Shown here: one piece after another, positions 1-9,466 of the stretch | Position numbering within the stretch: the first letter of the stretch is position 1 | How the letters are laid out: every line of letters starts with the position of its first letter | Assembly (NCBI GenBank): GCA_024811115.1 | Contig: JAKOGH010000850.1 | Span: forward strand, 1-15,471 | Origin: Terana coerulea | Taxonomy: Eukaryota; Basidiomycota; Agaricomycetes; Polyporales; Phanerochaetaceae | Direction of reading: 5' to 3' | DNA: 15,471 bases | Notes under the pieces: generated by a model | What the model was told of the DNA's origin: nothing | The model's input: only the letters and a program-made list of their open reading frames with translations | Database searches by the model: none | Translations under genes and position numbers: made by a program

Positions 1-1292
1 CAAGGAGCTCGGGACGCCAAGGAGAAGGGCGTGCGGCGTCCTCATCATCTTCCGCCTCCTCGTCCTCTTCCTCATCCTCCTCGTCCTCGTCGTCCCAACC
101 GAAGTGCTCCGCAGGAATGACCTCGCGGTCCAATTCTAGGATGACGAGCCGCTGCACGTTCTTGGCCAGACCGTTCGCAAAAAACCATGCGGCCTGGGAG
201 GACGAGCACCGCAGAGAGCGCAAGTTGGGTAGCAGCTCTCGGTCGGACGGTAAAGACCCGGCTTGAAGTGGCTTGTTCCACTTCCTCCCGATCATACCTG
301 ATGGAAGCTCCAACTCTTCGATCATAGGGTGAGCCGCGAGGAATTCTGCGAGCACGCCTGGTTGGCATGAGAATCCTGAAAGAAGCCGAAGTGTACGGAG
401 GTGCGACCAGCGAGCGGTGCGCAGGAGAGGTGTCAGTGACAGGAGATCGATACTTGAACCCATGGATAGAGATAGGTTGAGCACCTGGACCACCGTCAGA
501 GGGAGTAAGGGAATATAAGAACGCTAGAAGTACCTCAAGTTCCGAATTCGCTTTGAGCATCTCGCCCAATGCTTCGATTTTGGAGCATCAGGCCCGACAT
601 CGTAAGCGTTCGTTTGCAGATTGAACAGCTTCAATCCTCGCAAGTCCAGGAACTAAGAAGCAATTTCAGCAAAAGCTTGCGGGAAGACGTGGGTCACATA
701 CTGACTGCTGTCGCACAATGGGCACGACAGACTTCCACTGGTCATCAAGTGTCGTCTGATAACTACAGTCTTCGATGATGTCGACCTGTGAGACTGACCC
801 AAGGCGACTCAAAGTGCTCCAAATGTCGTCGTTCCCGCTCAGCACGGGAGAGGGTAGCCTGGACCACCCAAACCTCTGCAACGAGCTCATTCTGCCCACT
901 GCGGTGACAAGGGCTCGCTCGGCCGAGAGCGCATCTTCGTAGGACTGCGGCTTCCCGTTGTCGTCCTCTGCGCGCTGAGAGACGAGAGCAGGAGGCACCT
1001 GTGCAGGCGAAAGCACCCAGGAAGGCGCGCGAGGGAGGTGAATGAGGTTGACGAATGTCTCGGGCAGCACCTCCAATGCGCGAACTTTCGACGCGCCCAA
1101 GTCGTCCGCACGCGCCAGCGATGCAAAGAGAGACAAGGATTCTGAGAGTCGGAGGCGAAGGAGCCGGTAGACGAGATGTGAATGGGCTATTGGGGCCATC
1201 GTTTTGGAAGTGAGAGCGACCGCGAGCAAGTCGGCGGGTTGCTCGATGGTAGAAATCACTTCGTCCAATGCGTCGAATGACAAGGAGTTCAT
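1..1292 (-). CDS. F-box/LRR-like protein, partial at 3' end, one frame break
   Basis: Probable substrate-recognition subunit of an SCF-type ubiquitin ligase; its target cannot be told. The start is the ATG at 1292-1290. Residues about 4-40 (MNSLSFDALDEV..., then DLLAVALTSKTM) fit a degenerate F-box. Leucine-rich stretches follow, such as FLDLRGLKLFNLQTNAYDV, LEVLNLSLSM and HLRTLRLLSGFS, as in many Agaricomycete F-box proteins. I place exons at 1292-702, 652-534 and 484 to below 1. The two introns are both 49 nt (701-653 and 533-485), with GT/AG ends and branch-like ctgaa and ctgac. About 398 residues are visible and no stop is reached at the window edge. The visible C-terminus has an acidic run (DDEDEEDEEEDEEAEDDED). 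In exon 2 the frame breaks at an A4 run (plus-strand TTTT 578-581): one more A would join ...GPDAPK to IEALGEML in a continuous LRR. The family is inferred from domain pattern, not from a search. Confidence 0.72.
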
Positions 1293-1653
1293 GTTCGTGG
1301 ATTCAAGCTTGATGATGGTCGGAGAGTACTTCGTAGAAAAGAGGCAGGGTAGTGTGCACAGAAGGAGGACTGCAATGCCGTCAGTATAAGAGGCCTAAGA
1401 CATTTGGTCGTCAGCTTTGCGGTGTTTCAGAAGCATCGGGTATCATGTATAACAGCTCCAATGGAGACAGCGCCCTGTTTTCCAGACTGCTGCCCTCAAC
1501 CATTTGCATACATGTATGCATCATGTCCGAAACAAAGTCGCGGGCAGACAGTACGAAGCAGTGTCGAGGCAGTGTGATGATGGTCCCGGAAGAGCGAATT
1601 GAAGCGAACGACAGCGGTAGCGTCAAACTCCCGCCGGCGCTTCTGTGAAGCCC
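1293..1653. other. Intergenic, upstream of the F-box gene
   Basis: No convincing gene. This 361-bp stretch must hold the promoter of the minus-strand F-box gene. A perfect 16-nt palindrome, TGCATACATGTATGCA, lies at 1505-1520. Short open frames on both strands have no recognisable domain and overlap each other. Confidence 0.5.
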
Positions 1654-1662
1654 CGCCAGACG

Positions 1663-1911
1663 CAGACTTTCCCGTCTTAGCTCGGACGCGAGAGGGGGAG
1701 GCAGGAGAGAAGGCGCCAATAGTAGAGATTTGATGAACCCGATCCTTTAACGAGCCTCCCTAACGTCCCGCACGACTGGCAGAAAACATTGGGTAAACAA
1801 TGACATAAGCACGGCATTGCTCCGGCATCCTATTTTTCCACGAGACAATTGCTGGAATTCGTTGCATGATGCGATCAATCACACGCTTCATGCATCCCGT
1901 TCTTGGCTGAC
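1663..1911 (+). repeat. Left terminal inverted repeat of the MULE-like element
   Basis: Its reverse complement is found at 2301-2543. The best-kept part (about 1741-1893) differs from the other arm by only one or two single-base indels. The inner end is around GGCTGAC; beyond it the similarity fades. Confidence 0.85.
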
Positions 1912-2300
1912 TGCATGAATTTCCCTCCGCCGCTGTAGTGCCCGAGTCGCCCGACTCATTATGTCCGCATTTCTTCAGCACTTGAACTGTGACACAAGTC
2001 TCAAATATCAGTTACAATCAACCTTTATAAATGAAATGAAATTTTCTTCGTTTTTCTGGCCATCGCCCGTTGGAATTTCTCAGTTCGCTCGCTTTCTGAC
2101 GAAGCGTCCTGAAATGCCACTTTGCAGTGTGTATTCTGACCACAGCTTGCAGCCCGCCGAAGGGCCTTTTGGTCACAGGCTGGTTTCATAAAATATGAGC
2201 AGACGTTCTAAGTTTTCCAGCTCGGCATGGGGTCTGTATTGGCGAGGAGCCTCGCGACGTGAGTACTTACAGTAGCCACTTGCTTAGGAGCCTTCGTGCG

Positions 2301-2543
2301 GTCAGCCAACGGGATGCATGAAGCGTGTGATTGATCGCATCATGCAACGAATTCCAGCAATTGTCTCGTGGAAAATAGGATGCCGGAGCAATGCCGTGCT
2401 TATGTCATTGTTTACCCAATGTTTTCTGCCAGTCGTGCGAGGACGTTAGGGAGGCTCGTTAAAGGATCGGGTTCACTACTATTGGCGCCTTCTCCTCCTG
2501 CCTCCCTCTCCCTTTCGTCCGAGCTAAGACGGGAAGGAGTCTG
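2301..2543 (-). repeat. Right terminal inverted repeat of the MULE-like element
   Basis: Mirror copy of 1663-1911. Its outer end AGTCTG is the complement of the left end CAGACT. It is followed at once by the second 9-bp direct copy of CGCCAGACG (2544-2552). Confidence 0.85.
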
Positions 2544-2858
2544 CGCCAGACGTCGCCTGGATGTTGCGTTCTTGTCTTCAAACCGTCATAGGTGCGCAGG
2601 AGAAAGACTGTTGGTAACAGCGCTCAGCACTGACACCTATCTTTGATCATCCCTTACTATAGGATGATTGTTGGTTGCAGGAGATGGCCTCAGCTGTTGG
2701 TGGCTCATCGTCATCTTGGCAAGGATTGTCAAGTACGCGGAGAGCCTGGGCCTGGAGCAAGTGTTCAAATCTTGACAAAACAGCCCTTTTTCTCTGAGTG
2801 TGCGTTGCATCTCTACATTGCACACTGATGGGTCGGCTTGGCCGGCGCCGTTGAATTG

Positions 2859-2889
2859 CCAATAGCGATGCTGAATCCGAGTATAAATG
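2859..2889 (+). promoter_or_regulatory. Core promoter (CCAAT and TATA box) of the secreted-protein gene
   Basis: CCAAT lies at 2859-2863 and TATAAATG at 2882-2889, about 240 nt before the ATG at 3126. This leaves room for a leader of roughly 200 nt that contains the proposed intron at 3053-3109. The rest of 2553-3050 shows no gene. Confidence 0.55.
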
Positions 2890-3052
2890 CACGCCAACTT
2901 GGACAGCGTGAACCTCCAGCACTGGTGCTACCCTCATTCGAAGACTCAACAGGTTTGAGTCACAGTCTCACGAACCCAGCCACTCATTAGTCACGACATT
3001 CTACTCTTCTACTTCTCTTTAATCCTACCGCTGTTCAGTTCACGTTTATCTC

Positions 3053-3109
3053 GTAAGCTATCTCCTCCTTCAGCCTTCAACGACGGCCTTTACTGACTTG
3101 ATTGCCCAG
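3053..3109 (+). other. Probable 5'-UTR intron of the secreted-protein gene
   Basis: A GTAAGC donor at 3053, a CTGAC branch site at 3093-3097 and a CCCAG acceptor ending at 3109 give a 57-nt intron. This is the size of the coding introns in the window. It ends 16 nt before the start codon. Inferred from splice signals only. Confidence 0.5.
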
Positions 3110-3125
3110 ACGACAACCATCCATC

Positions 3126-3772
3126 ATGCAGTTCATTACACTCTTTGGTTTTGCAGCTCTTGCTCTGTCTGGCTGCGTTTTCGCTGCCCCAATCAACGAG
3201 TTCAAGGTGAGTTCAACCGCCTCGGTCATACTGGTAACGGCACGATAGACTCATCCGCGATCACGTCTGGCAGACTCTAGAGACACGAGCCGTGCATGGA
3301 ACCTTCACATTCAGCGGAGATCTCGCCAACATCGTTATACCACCTGTGGCCACCACTGGTTCCAAGGGAGAAATCAAGAAGTCGCAGAAGAAGCATGACT
3401 CCGCGGTGAAGAGCCAGGCTGCGAAGGAGAAGGTGCAGAAAACGGCACAGTCTGCTGCACAGGTTGTGCTGGACGCGGCGCAGGGCTCTCTGAAACTTCC
3501 TGGTAGCCTGGCCGTGAAGGTGGTGAACGACTTCCACTCGAGCCGGTCGGATTCCGAGAAGCACGTCACGTTCGAGTTCAGCGCGCCCATCTGCCATGGC
3601 CAGTGTGTGGGCCATGCCTACAGCGGTGTGAGGGGAAGCTCTCCGGGCAAAGGGCAACACGGCAAGATCTTCGATGCCAAACATGCCACAATCTTCGGGG
3701 TGCGTTTTGGTTTAATGGTTTATTTCAACTGGTTGACTGAATGACCATGCGAATTAGGAGCACGATGCCTAA
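3126..3772 (+). CDS. Small secreted protein, unknown family
   Basis: Three exons: 3126-3206, 3274-3699 and 3758-3772, giving 173 residues. The introns are 67 nt (3207-3273) and 58 nt (3700-3757), both GT/AG; the last exon encodes only EHDA and the stop. The N-terminus MQFITLFGFAALALSGCVFA is a clear signal peptide, with likely cleavage after VFA, so the product should enter the secretory pathway. The mature part (about 153 residues) has a Lys/Ala-rich, probably helical stretch around residues 55-85 (KGEIKKSQKKHDSAVKS...). Later comes a segment with the only two mature cysteines, in PICHGQCVGHAYS, which could form one disulfide. I recognise no domain. Size and secretion would suit an effector-like or wall-associated protein, but nothing in the sequence proves a role. 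Confidence 0.75.
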
Positions 3773-4413
3773 ACGTGCGTGGCCAAGAGACGGAGGCACA
3801 GAAACCTCTCTTTGGATGTTGCTTGAGGCTTTGTCACGCAGCACGTCGGGCCCAGCATACCCAGACTCCCCATCTTTTGCCCGAGTATGCTGTGGGGATT
3901 ATACGCCAACACACCCAGGGTGTTTATCTCAAACTCTGTATCGACGTAATGCTGCTCGTTACTTTTCTCAGCGGCTTAGGATTCAAAGATATTTTTATTT
4001 TGTTAATTTATGCTTGGTTGCAATCTCACCACGAGGATCATGTTGAATGCTGGATCTTGAGCCTACGAGTCTACCTCCAAATTTCTGACCATCAGAATGG
4101 GCAAAAAGTAGTTCTAGTCCTTTGAGCGATCGTACCACGACTCCTGTTTTCAAAAGCGCACCTCTAAGATCACTTATCTGGAGCCTCATGTATAAGTACT
4201 TGCTGTACCCCAGAATGTACTGCTTCAACTCCTTCGAGCTAAGTACGTTGTGGATGGAAGCAGGTTGATGAGCGCCGACTTTGTGGCGTTACTAAAATAA
4301 CGCTTTATTATTTACATTTGTTGTTAAGGGGTTATATCTCCGAAACGGCACTTATCGCGCGCTCATTATCGATTCCTGACCAGTAACACCGTGCCAGTAC
4401 ATCACCTTCTACA
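3773..4413. other. Intergenic between the secreted-protein gene and ARP2
   Basis: 641 bp without a convincing gene. Overlapping open frames at 3741-4125 lack domains and good start context. The region should hold the 3' end of the upstream gene (AT-rich around 3985-4015) and the ARP2 promoter. A short hairpin, GCGTTA/TAACGC, sits near 4285-4303. No clear TATA box is seen next to the ARP2 start. Confidence 0.5.
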
Positions 4414-5896
4414 ATGGATCCCTCCGTCCCTCTCGTCGTCGACAACGGCACAGGTGTACGTATAAGGCTGCGTTTTATATATAAAGGTGTCTGGGGCTGA
4501 CAGCATCACATTCAGTTCGTGAAAGTCGGTTACGCAGGCTCGAACTTCCCCGAACATGGTACGCCCACGCTTCGCACTTGCGCCGGAGAAGCACGCACGC
4601 TGAAACTGTGCAGTATTCCCATCCATCGTCGGTAGACCCATTCTGCGTGCCGAAGAGCGCGTAGGTACGTCCATGATCAAGGACATCATGGTCGGCGACG
4701 AAGCTGCGGAGAACCGTAACTATCTGCAAGTGTCGCAACCCATGGAACACGGTATCGTGAGGAACTGGGAAGACATGAAGCATCTGTGGGACTACACTTT
4801 CGATGAGAAGCTTCGAGTAGACCCGAAAGGACGGAAGGTCCTACTGACGGAACCGCCGATGAACCCCAAAGTGAACAGGCAGAGGATGGCGCAAGTTATG
4901 TTTGAGGATTATGGGTTCCAGGGGTGTATGTTGCGATCCAAGCGGTGTTGACCTTGTATGCGCAAGGTGCGTCTCTGTCCCTTTTACATTCAATTCCCGA
5001 CCAACTAAACCCCTACCCCCGGCACGTTGCATGATCTGAATAGGCTTGACAACTGGTGTGGTGGTAGACTCCGGAGATGGTGTGACGCACATTGTTCCCG
5101 TATACGACGGCTTCGCTCTACCACACCTTACTCGCCGGCTGGACATCGCCGGACGGGACGTGACAAGATACCTCATCAAACTCCTGCTCATGCGCGGCTA
5201 CGCATTTAACCGTACGGCTGACTTCGAAACAGTGCGGGAGATCAAGGAGAAGCTCTGCTACGTCAGCTACGATTTGGACCAGGACACCAGGCTATCCGAG
5301 GAGACAACTGTTCTCGTCGAAAGCTACACGGTGAGTGACAATACACGCTTGTAGGATTGGCCAAACTCAAACCGTCTGCGTATAGCTGCCAGATGGTCGC
5401 GTCATCAAGATCGGCTCTGAACGTTTCGAAGCACCCGAGTGCATGTTCCAGCCACATCTCGTAGACGTTGAACAGCCAGGTGTCGCCGAGATGCTCTTCC
5501 AGACCATCCAGAACGCCGCCGTTGACACCCGTGGGGAGCTCTATAAGCACATCGTTCTGTCCGGCGGTTCAAGTATGTACCCCGGGCTGCCCAGTCGGCT
5601 CGAGAAGGAGATGAAGCAGCTGTACCTGTCGCGCGTTCTCGCTGGGGATCCGACACGACTGAACGTGCGTTCATTTGGAACCTACCAATGCACAATGGTC
5701 ATGATTAATTATGTTCATGTAATAGAAATTCAAGATCCGTATCGAAGATCCTCCGCGCAGAAAACACATGGTGTTCCTTGGCGGTGCCGTCCTTGCTGAT
5801 ATCATGAAGAACAGAGAGGAGTTCTGGGTGAGCAGAGAAGAGTGGTTCGAACAGGGCGCCCGTTCATTGGACAAACTCGGCCGAGGAGAGAACTAG
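4414..5896 (+). CDS. ARP2: Actin-related protein 2, Arp2/3 complex subunit (one apparent base missing)
   Basis: Arp2 pairs with Arp3 in the Arp2/3 complex and forms the start of branched actin filaments, for example at endocytic patches. Exons are 4414-4455, 4516-4558, 4614-4966, 5044-5330, 5386-5664 and 5726-5896; the five introns are 55-77 nt with GT/AG ends. The joined protein is about 391 residues, the normal Arp2 length. Visible landmarks are phosphate loop 1 ([19 protein letters not shown], residues 10-28), [13 protein letters not shown], phosphate loop 2 ([11 protein letters not shown], about 152-162), [24 protein letters not shown] (about 300-309) and the C-terminal [16 protein letters not shown]. 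After Gln131 the frame breaks at GGGG 4921-4924: a fifth G would restore the [10 protein letters not shown] context, while as written a TGA follows at 4949-4951. Everything after the break is conserved and correctly spliced, so a sequence error is more likely than a dead gene. Confidence 0.95.
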
Positions 5897-6281
5897 GACA
5901 CCCGCCGATGGACAACAGATAAGAGGATAGGATACTGTATAATATTTGCAGCTCCAACGAATCGATTCGATACGAATAAGACAGCTCAAGCCTGCGACGA
6001 GCCCTGCTGAAGTGAATTCTGCAAGTGTCAACTATAAGACTGCGAACGCAGGTTTATGATGTAACGACGTGTGCTATATGTGCGTAGATGGTGCATAATT
6101 TTGATACGAGCAATGTGAGAGTGGTGGGCTTCATGCGAGGTGAGATTATAATACATCGAGCGTCTAGAGATTATACGAGCATATAGGATACTGTGCCATA
6201 GTCCCAGAAAGTGAGCCAAAGCGAGAAGGGAGCAGAGTATGAGATGGAAAGCGGTGCATAGCGTGAATGATATGCGACTCT
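5897..6281. other. Convergent intergenic region, ARP2 / carrier 3' ends
   Basis: 385 bp between the stop codons of two convergent genes. It is AT-rich (for example TATAATATTTG near 5938) and should hold both 3' UTRs. I see no gene and no strong terminator structure. Confidence 0.5.
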
Positions 6282-7451
6282 TCAGCTCTCCCACCGGATA
6301 ACGGCTTCGTAGATGAAGAACATGACGGCGGCATTCGGAATGACCCGCATGAGATGTGCGCTGAGACCGCCGTAAAGCGACTTGGCACCTTCCTCGTGGA
6401 GGACTAATCGGAGAGTCTGCACAAGGCCGGTATACTTCATTTTGCCGTCAACCAAAGGCTGACGAAGACGCGTTCGAATGACCTAGCAACACATAGTGAG
6501 CAGACGACAACGTTCGAACGAGGAGCAGACGCACCTCATGCGGGTATGTGATGAGACTTGCGACACACTTGGCAGTCCCTGCACTTCCCAACAAGCCCAG
6601 CCACTCCATAACCCCACTCTGCCCTTCCACGCTCTGCGAAAGTTTCTTCAATTTCTCGTACAGCACCCACTGAATCGTTCCCTCCGTCACACCCAGATAA
6701 CTCGCGCTCATGCCCTTGTAGAATCCCCGAATGCCCTCCTCGCGCGTAATTCTCCGTATAAGATTCCATGTCCCGCCAACTGTGCTTCCTGGCCGCGCTT
6801 GAGCGGCCTTGTTGTGTGTAGCAAGTTGCAGACGGGTCTTTACGACCCAGATGGGGTTTGTCGCTGTGCTAGTCGCTATGCCAGCACATGCCGCCGCGCA
6901 TAGATGTACCCACGACGCTTCTCGGCCGTTGTTAAACTTCTTGGCAATTATTTGCTTGCCATTGCCATACGTGAAGAAGTTTATGGACCGCGCTGGGATA
7001 GCGCCCACCAGCGTTGGACCAAGACCCTTGAACAGTGCACGAGGTGATTCTTTCTGGTATATATCACTGCACGAATGGATGAGTTCGCGTGTACGGCCAC
7101 AGGATGTTGTGACACGCACCGAAGGATATGTCCAGTTTCAACAAAGTGCCATAGGAGGTTCGCCCGTCTCGGCACAACGAGAGTTCCGTTGCCCGCTATG
7201 CTCACTGGCGCGTGCTTTTCTCTGAACAAGTCAGATTGCAGTCGTGTTTTGACAACGTCAAACGGGCTCGTGACGATGGCACCGCACATACCGCCGACGC
7301 TGCGCGATAATGCGAAGCTTTCGTCAGCTTGAGCTGGCGCACGAGTTCACAGCTCCACATACCCGCCGGCGACAAAGTGATGCCATGACTTCGCGGGGAC
7401 CCAGCTCGCCTTCGAGGAGCTTGCCACGGGTTGCACGGGTGTGTCCGCCAT
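6282..7451 (-). CDS. RIM2: Mitochondrial carrier, pyrimidine nucleotide type (Rim2/SLC25A33-36 family)
   Basis: Inner-membrane carrier expected to exchange pyrimidine nucleotides between cytosol and mitochondrial matrix, supplying mitochondrial DNA and RNA synthesis. Exons are 7451-7363, 7299-7120, 7066-6535 and 6482-6282; introns are 63, 53 and 52 nt. The product is 333 residues with no frame break. It has the three-fold carrier repeat with all signatures: PFDVVKTR (from Pro42), PIWVVKTRLQ (from Pro161) and PHEVIRTR (from Pro265). Trp in the second motif, in NPIWVVKTRLQ, is typical of the pyrimidine/NAD carrier branch. FVAGGVGGMCGAIVTSPFDVVKTRLQSDLF-type wording in repeat 1 and ARSINFFTYGNGK in repeat 2 fit Rim2 closely. 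The ATG at 7451 starts MADTPVQPV; open frame continues upstream, but without conserved residues. NAD or FAD carriers are the main alternatives. Confidence 0.9.
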
Positions 7452-7713
7452 TTTGTGAGAGGAAGAGGAAGGGCAGGCGAAAGCGTGCGGCCGGGACGTG
7501 GATGAGTGAAGGAACCAAACTGCAATCGCGGGCAAGACATTTTGCAGACAAGCGCTTGACGAATACGCTCGGCGCGCCAAAGATAAGATCCTAGAACGTT
7601 TGTGAGATTAGATTGACGCTGACACTCTCACAGCGTTGCGCTGACATGTGGCAAACATGTGGCGCTGACTCGGACAGCTTCACCGTGTTTTTGACGCCCT
7701 CAGTACTTTTGAC
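7452..7713. promoter_or_regulatory. Upstream region of the carrier gene with repeated GCTGAC motifs
   Basis: The word GCTGAC occurs at 7618-7623, 7640-7645 and 7664-7669, spaced 22 and 24 nt, and again at 7792-7797 and 7912-7917. Between the second and third copies is a direct repeat of ACATGTGGC (7644-7652 and 7655-7663), each with an E-box-like CATGTG core. A CACGTG lies near 7764. These could be transcription factor sites for the minus-strand carrier; function is inferred. Confidence 0.35.
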
Positions 7714-7746
7714 GTAAGGTAGACCTACCCCACTTTCGACGACTCT
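7714..7746 (+). repeat. Left copy of a 33-nt inverted repeat pair
   Basis: The first 15 bases (GTAAGGTAGACCTAC) are perfectly repeated in reverse complement at 9452-9466. The similarity runs to about 33 nt with roughly five mismatches. The pair encloses a gene-free 1.7 kb, as expected for the ends of an old DNA transposon, but I found no matching target duplication. Confidence 0.5.
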
Positions 7747-7868
7747 CGTCACAGCGTGACCATCACGTGTGTCGGCCAAAGGCGCTGTCACGCTGACAAG
7801 CGCTCGACTTGCTGGCTGGACATGGCGGCATTCAAAAGATTCAGAAATGGTCCGACGCACTTTTTGCT

Positions 7869-7929
7869 AGATGTTTTACTGTCAGATATTCTTACAGAAA
7901 GATAATCATAAGCTGACAGTCAAACATCT
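7869..7929. repeat. Hairpin-forming inverted repeat
   Basis: Arms of 17 nt (7869-7885, AGATGTTTTACTGTCAG, and 7913-7929) are complementary with one mismatch around a 27-nt loop. It lies inside the larger 7714-9466 inverted repeat pair. Confidence 0.6.
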
Positions 7930-9433
7930 GCCTCAGGATCTCTCAATGTTGACACATTCGGTTGAGCTTGGTCTTTTGCTGCTAAGCGTGACGGCACTTA
8001 ATCACGCGATGTACACCACCGGGTGACCCGGTCCCTCGGTCTGAGGTTGCTGGCGCCCAGGCTGGATCAAGCTCTGGTCGGACCCGCTGGACATACCGAT
8101 CATCAGCCCAGAGCAGGCTCGCGACTCTCGACCTTGCTTTACACCTCTCTCAAGCTTGGTCTGGGCTGCTTGCCCCTCCTCGCTTCAGACTCTGTTCTCC
8201 AGGGGTTAGTCTGACCTCTATCTGGGTCGGTGTCAACCTCCGCCATTGATCCTCATCATCGATCTCAACAACCTGTCCAGCTATAAGTTTTCGTGAGCAA
8301 GGCAGTCTCTCATTGACATGCTCACCCACAACCTCCACTCAGCCGCTAAACTAAACCCATGACAGCGAAAGGTTCCTTCTGTGGTATGACTGCAGATCCT
8401 CGGGCGAGTGAGTTTCGACAGCACTGCTTGCACCTCGTATGCCTGCTAAAGCAGACCTTTAGAATAAGCACAGTGAGATCCATTCCCGACCCATGTTCCA
8501 CCCTCGACTGCCCAACGTGCAGGACCCATCAAGCGAAGGCATGAAACTGGCATAGTGAAATAGTGGTAAGCACCATATTATCACTATCACCCTCTATGAT
8601 ATACTGACCATCGCACTCTTGAAATATGGTGTTGCCGTGTACTTGTTAACTCCCCCTCAATGACTGGGATGTGGACGTCAACTTCAACAATAGGAGCTTT
8701 ACTGGTGCGTCCTCCGCTGATTTCTCTCTTCCTGTTTCTCAGGCTCACCCACTCTGCAAGTAACAGCAGCCCGCTGTCGCCCCTATTCCCGGACACATAG
8801 GCCGCGACACCTCCCGCCTAACCTGGCCATTGTGTTTCGCTCGATGTCCCGCGAACCTGACCAAGCAGCCCACATGCAACAGTGTGAGACATGCCACTCA
8901 TTGTCACTTGTGCATGCATGCTGACATTTCACTGTATAGGACAGTTTCTTCACAAGCTCTGTCGTTCCATCACCAATCTCCCCCAAGGTGCCCTAGTTGC
9001 AGCACTCGTTCTGGTACCTATCACAGTAAGTGGTAGCTAGCCTCAGCAGTAAGGACTGTAGATAAGTGTCACGAGTCAGTATAGCATAGTGTATATATAT
9101 ATTATTACATGTATTACATCTGTTCAACAATAAATACGATTTTTCACCATAATGTGGCTATGTTTAATGAGGATTACTATATATGGTATGTGACGTAGCA
9201 TACATCCGACAAACCCTGGGATGGCGCTCGAACGCGACAAGCTGAGATTGCCCCTCGCGAGCAGGCTGATGCAGCCTCAGTCGCAGCCTCAAGCGACCTG
9301 CGGAAGGGAAGCCTGGAATAAGATGTGCTCATTTACCTCGCTGCCACCCTGGTATGGGACCGATAACAGGATCGGAGACCGGGTCTGATCCGGACCCCCA
9401 GCCAAAGCTGCGCCAGCCTCGCCGCCGCCCGGT
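7930..9433. other. Gene-poor stretch, no recognisable gene
   Basis: About 1.5 kb with only short, unlikely open frames. A 15-nt odd palindrome ACCGGGTGACCCGGT lies at 8018-8032. The best exon-like signal is at 8882-9025. There, a 58-nt intron with GT/AG ends and a CTGAC branch (8882-8939) is followed by an 86-nt open block that reads QFLHKLCRSITNLPQ... in one frame and ends at a GTAAGT donor (9026). I cannot assign it to a family; it may be a remnant of a decayed gene. A run of (TA)n lies near 9092-9102. Confidence 0.4.
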
Positions 9434-9466
9434 GGTGTAGTCGAAATTGGAGTAGGTCTACCTTAC
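9434..9466 (-). repeat. Right copy of the 33-nt inverted repeat pair
   Basis: Reverse complement of 7714-7746; the outer 15 bases (9452-9466) are identical. See the left copy. Confidence 0.5.

Larger units (their letters stand above)
1654..2552. mobile_element. Non-autonomous Mutator-like (MULE) transposon with 9-bp target duplication
   Basis: The element body is 1663-2543 (881 bp). It is bounded by two long inverted arms that both begin CAGACT: left 1663-1911, right 2543-2301. The arms match almost base for base from about 1741 to 1893; elsewhere they differ mainly by small indels, for example 8 nt near 1725-1732. Directly outside the arms is the same 9-mer in direct orientation, CGCCAGACG at 1654-1662 and 2544-2552, which reads as a target site duplication. 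Arms of about 245 bp plus a 9-bp duplication are the usual signature of Mutator-like elements. The 389-bp centre (1912-2300) holds no transposase-like frame, so the copy would depend on an enzyme made elsewhere. The repeats and duplication are seen directly; the superfamily is inferred. Confidence 0.82.

Noticed and set aside
72..569. 165-residue minus-strand open frame taken as a separate gene
   Set aside because: It reads through a 49-nt intron and continues in the wrong frame; the spliced frame gives leucine-rich sequence that belongs to the F-box gene.
1663..2543. hAT element as the source of the inverted repeats
   Set aside because: The ends begin with CAG as in some hAT elements, but the duplication is exactly 9 bp, not 8, and arms of about 245 bp are far longer than hAT ends. 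MULE fits better.
4414..5896. ARP2 as a pseudogene because of the internal stop
   Set aside because: There is one single-base break in a G run, while all six exons, the splice sites and the nucleotide-binding motifs are preserved. A sequence error is simpler.
8023..8214. Short plus-strand open frame of 63 residues
   Set aside because: It has no domain, no splice partners and no convincing start context, and lies in the gene-poor stretch.
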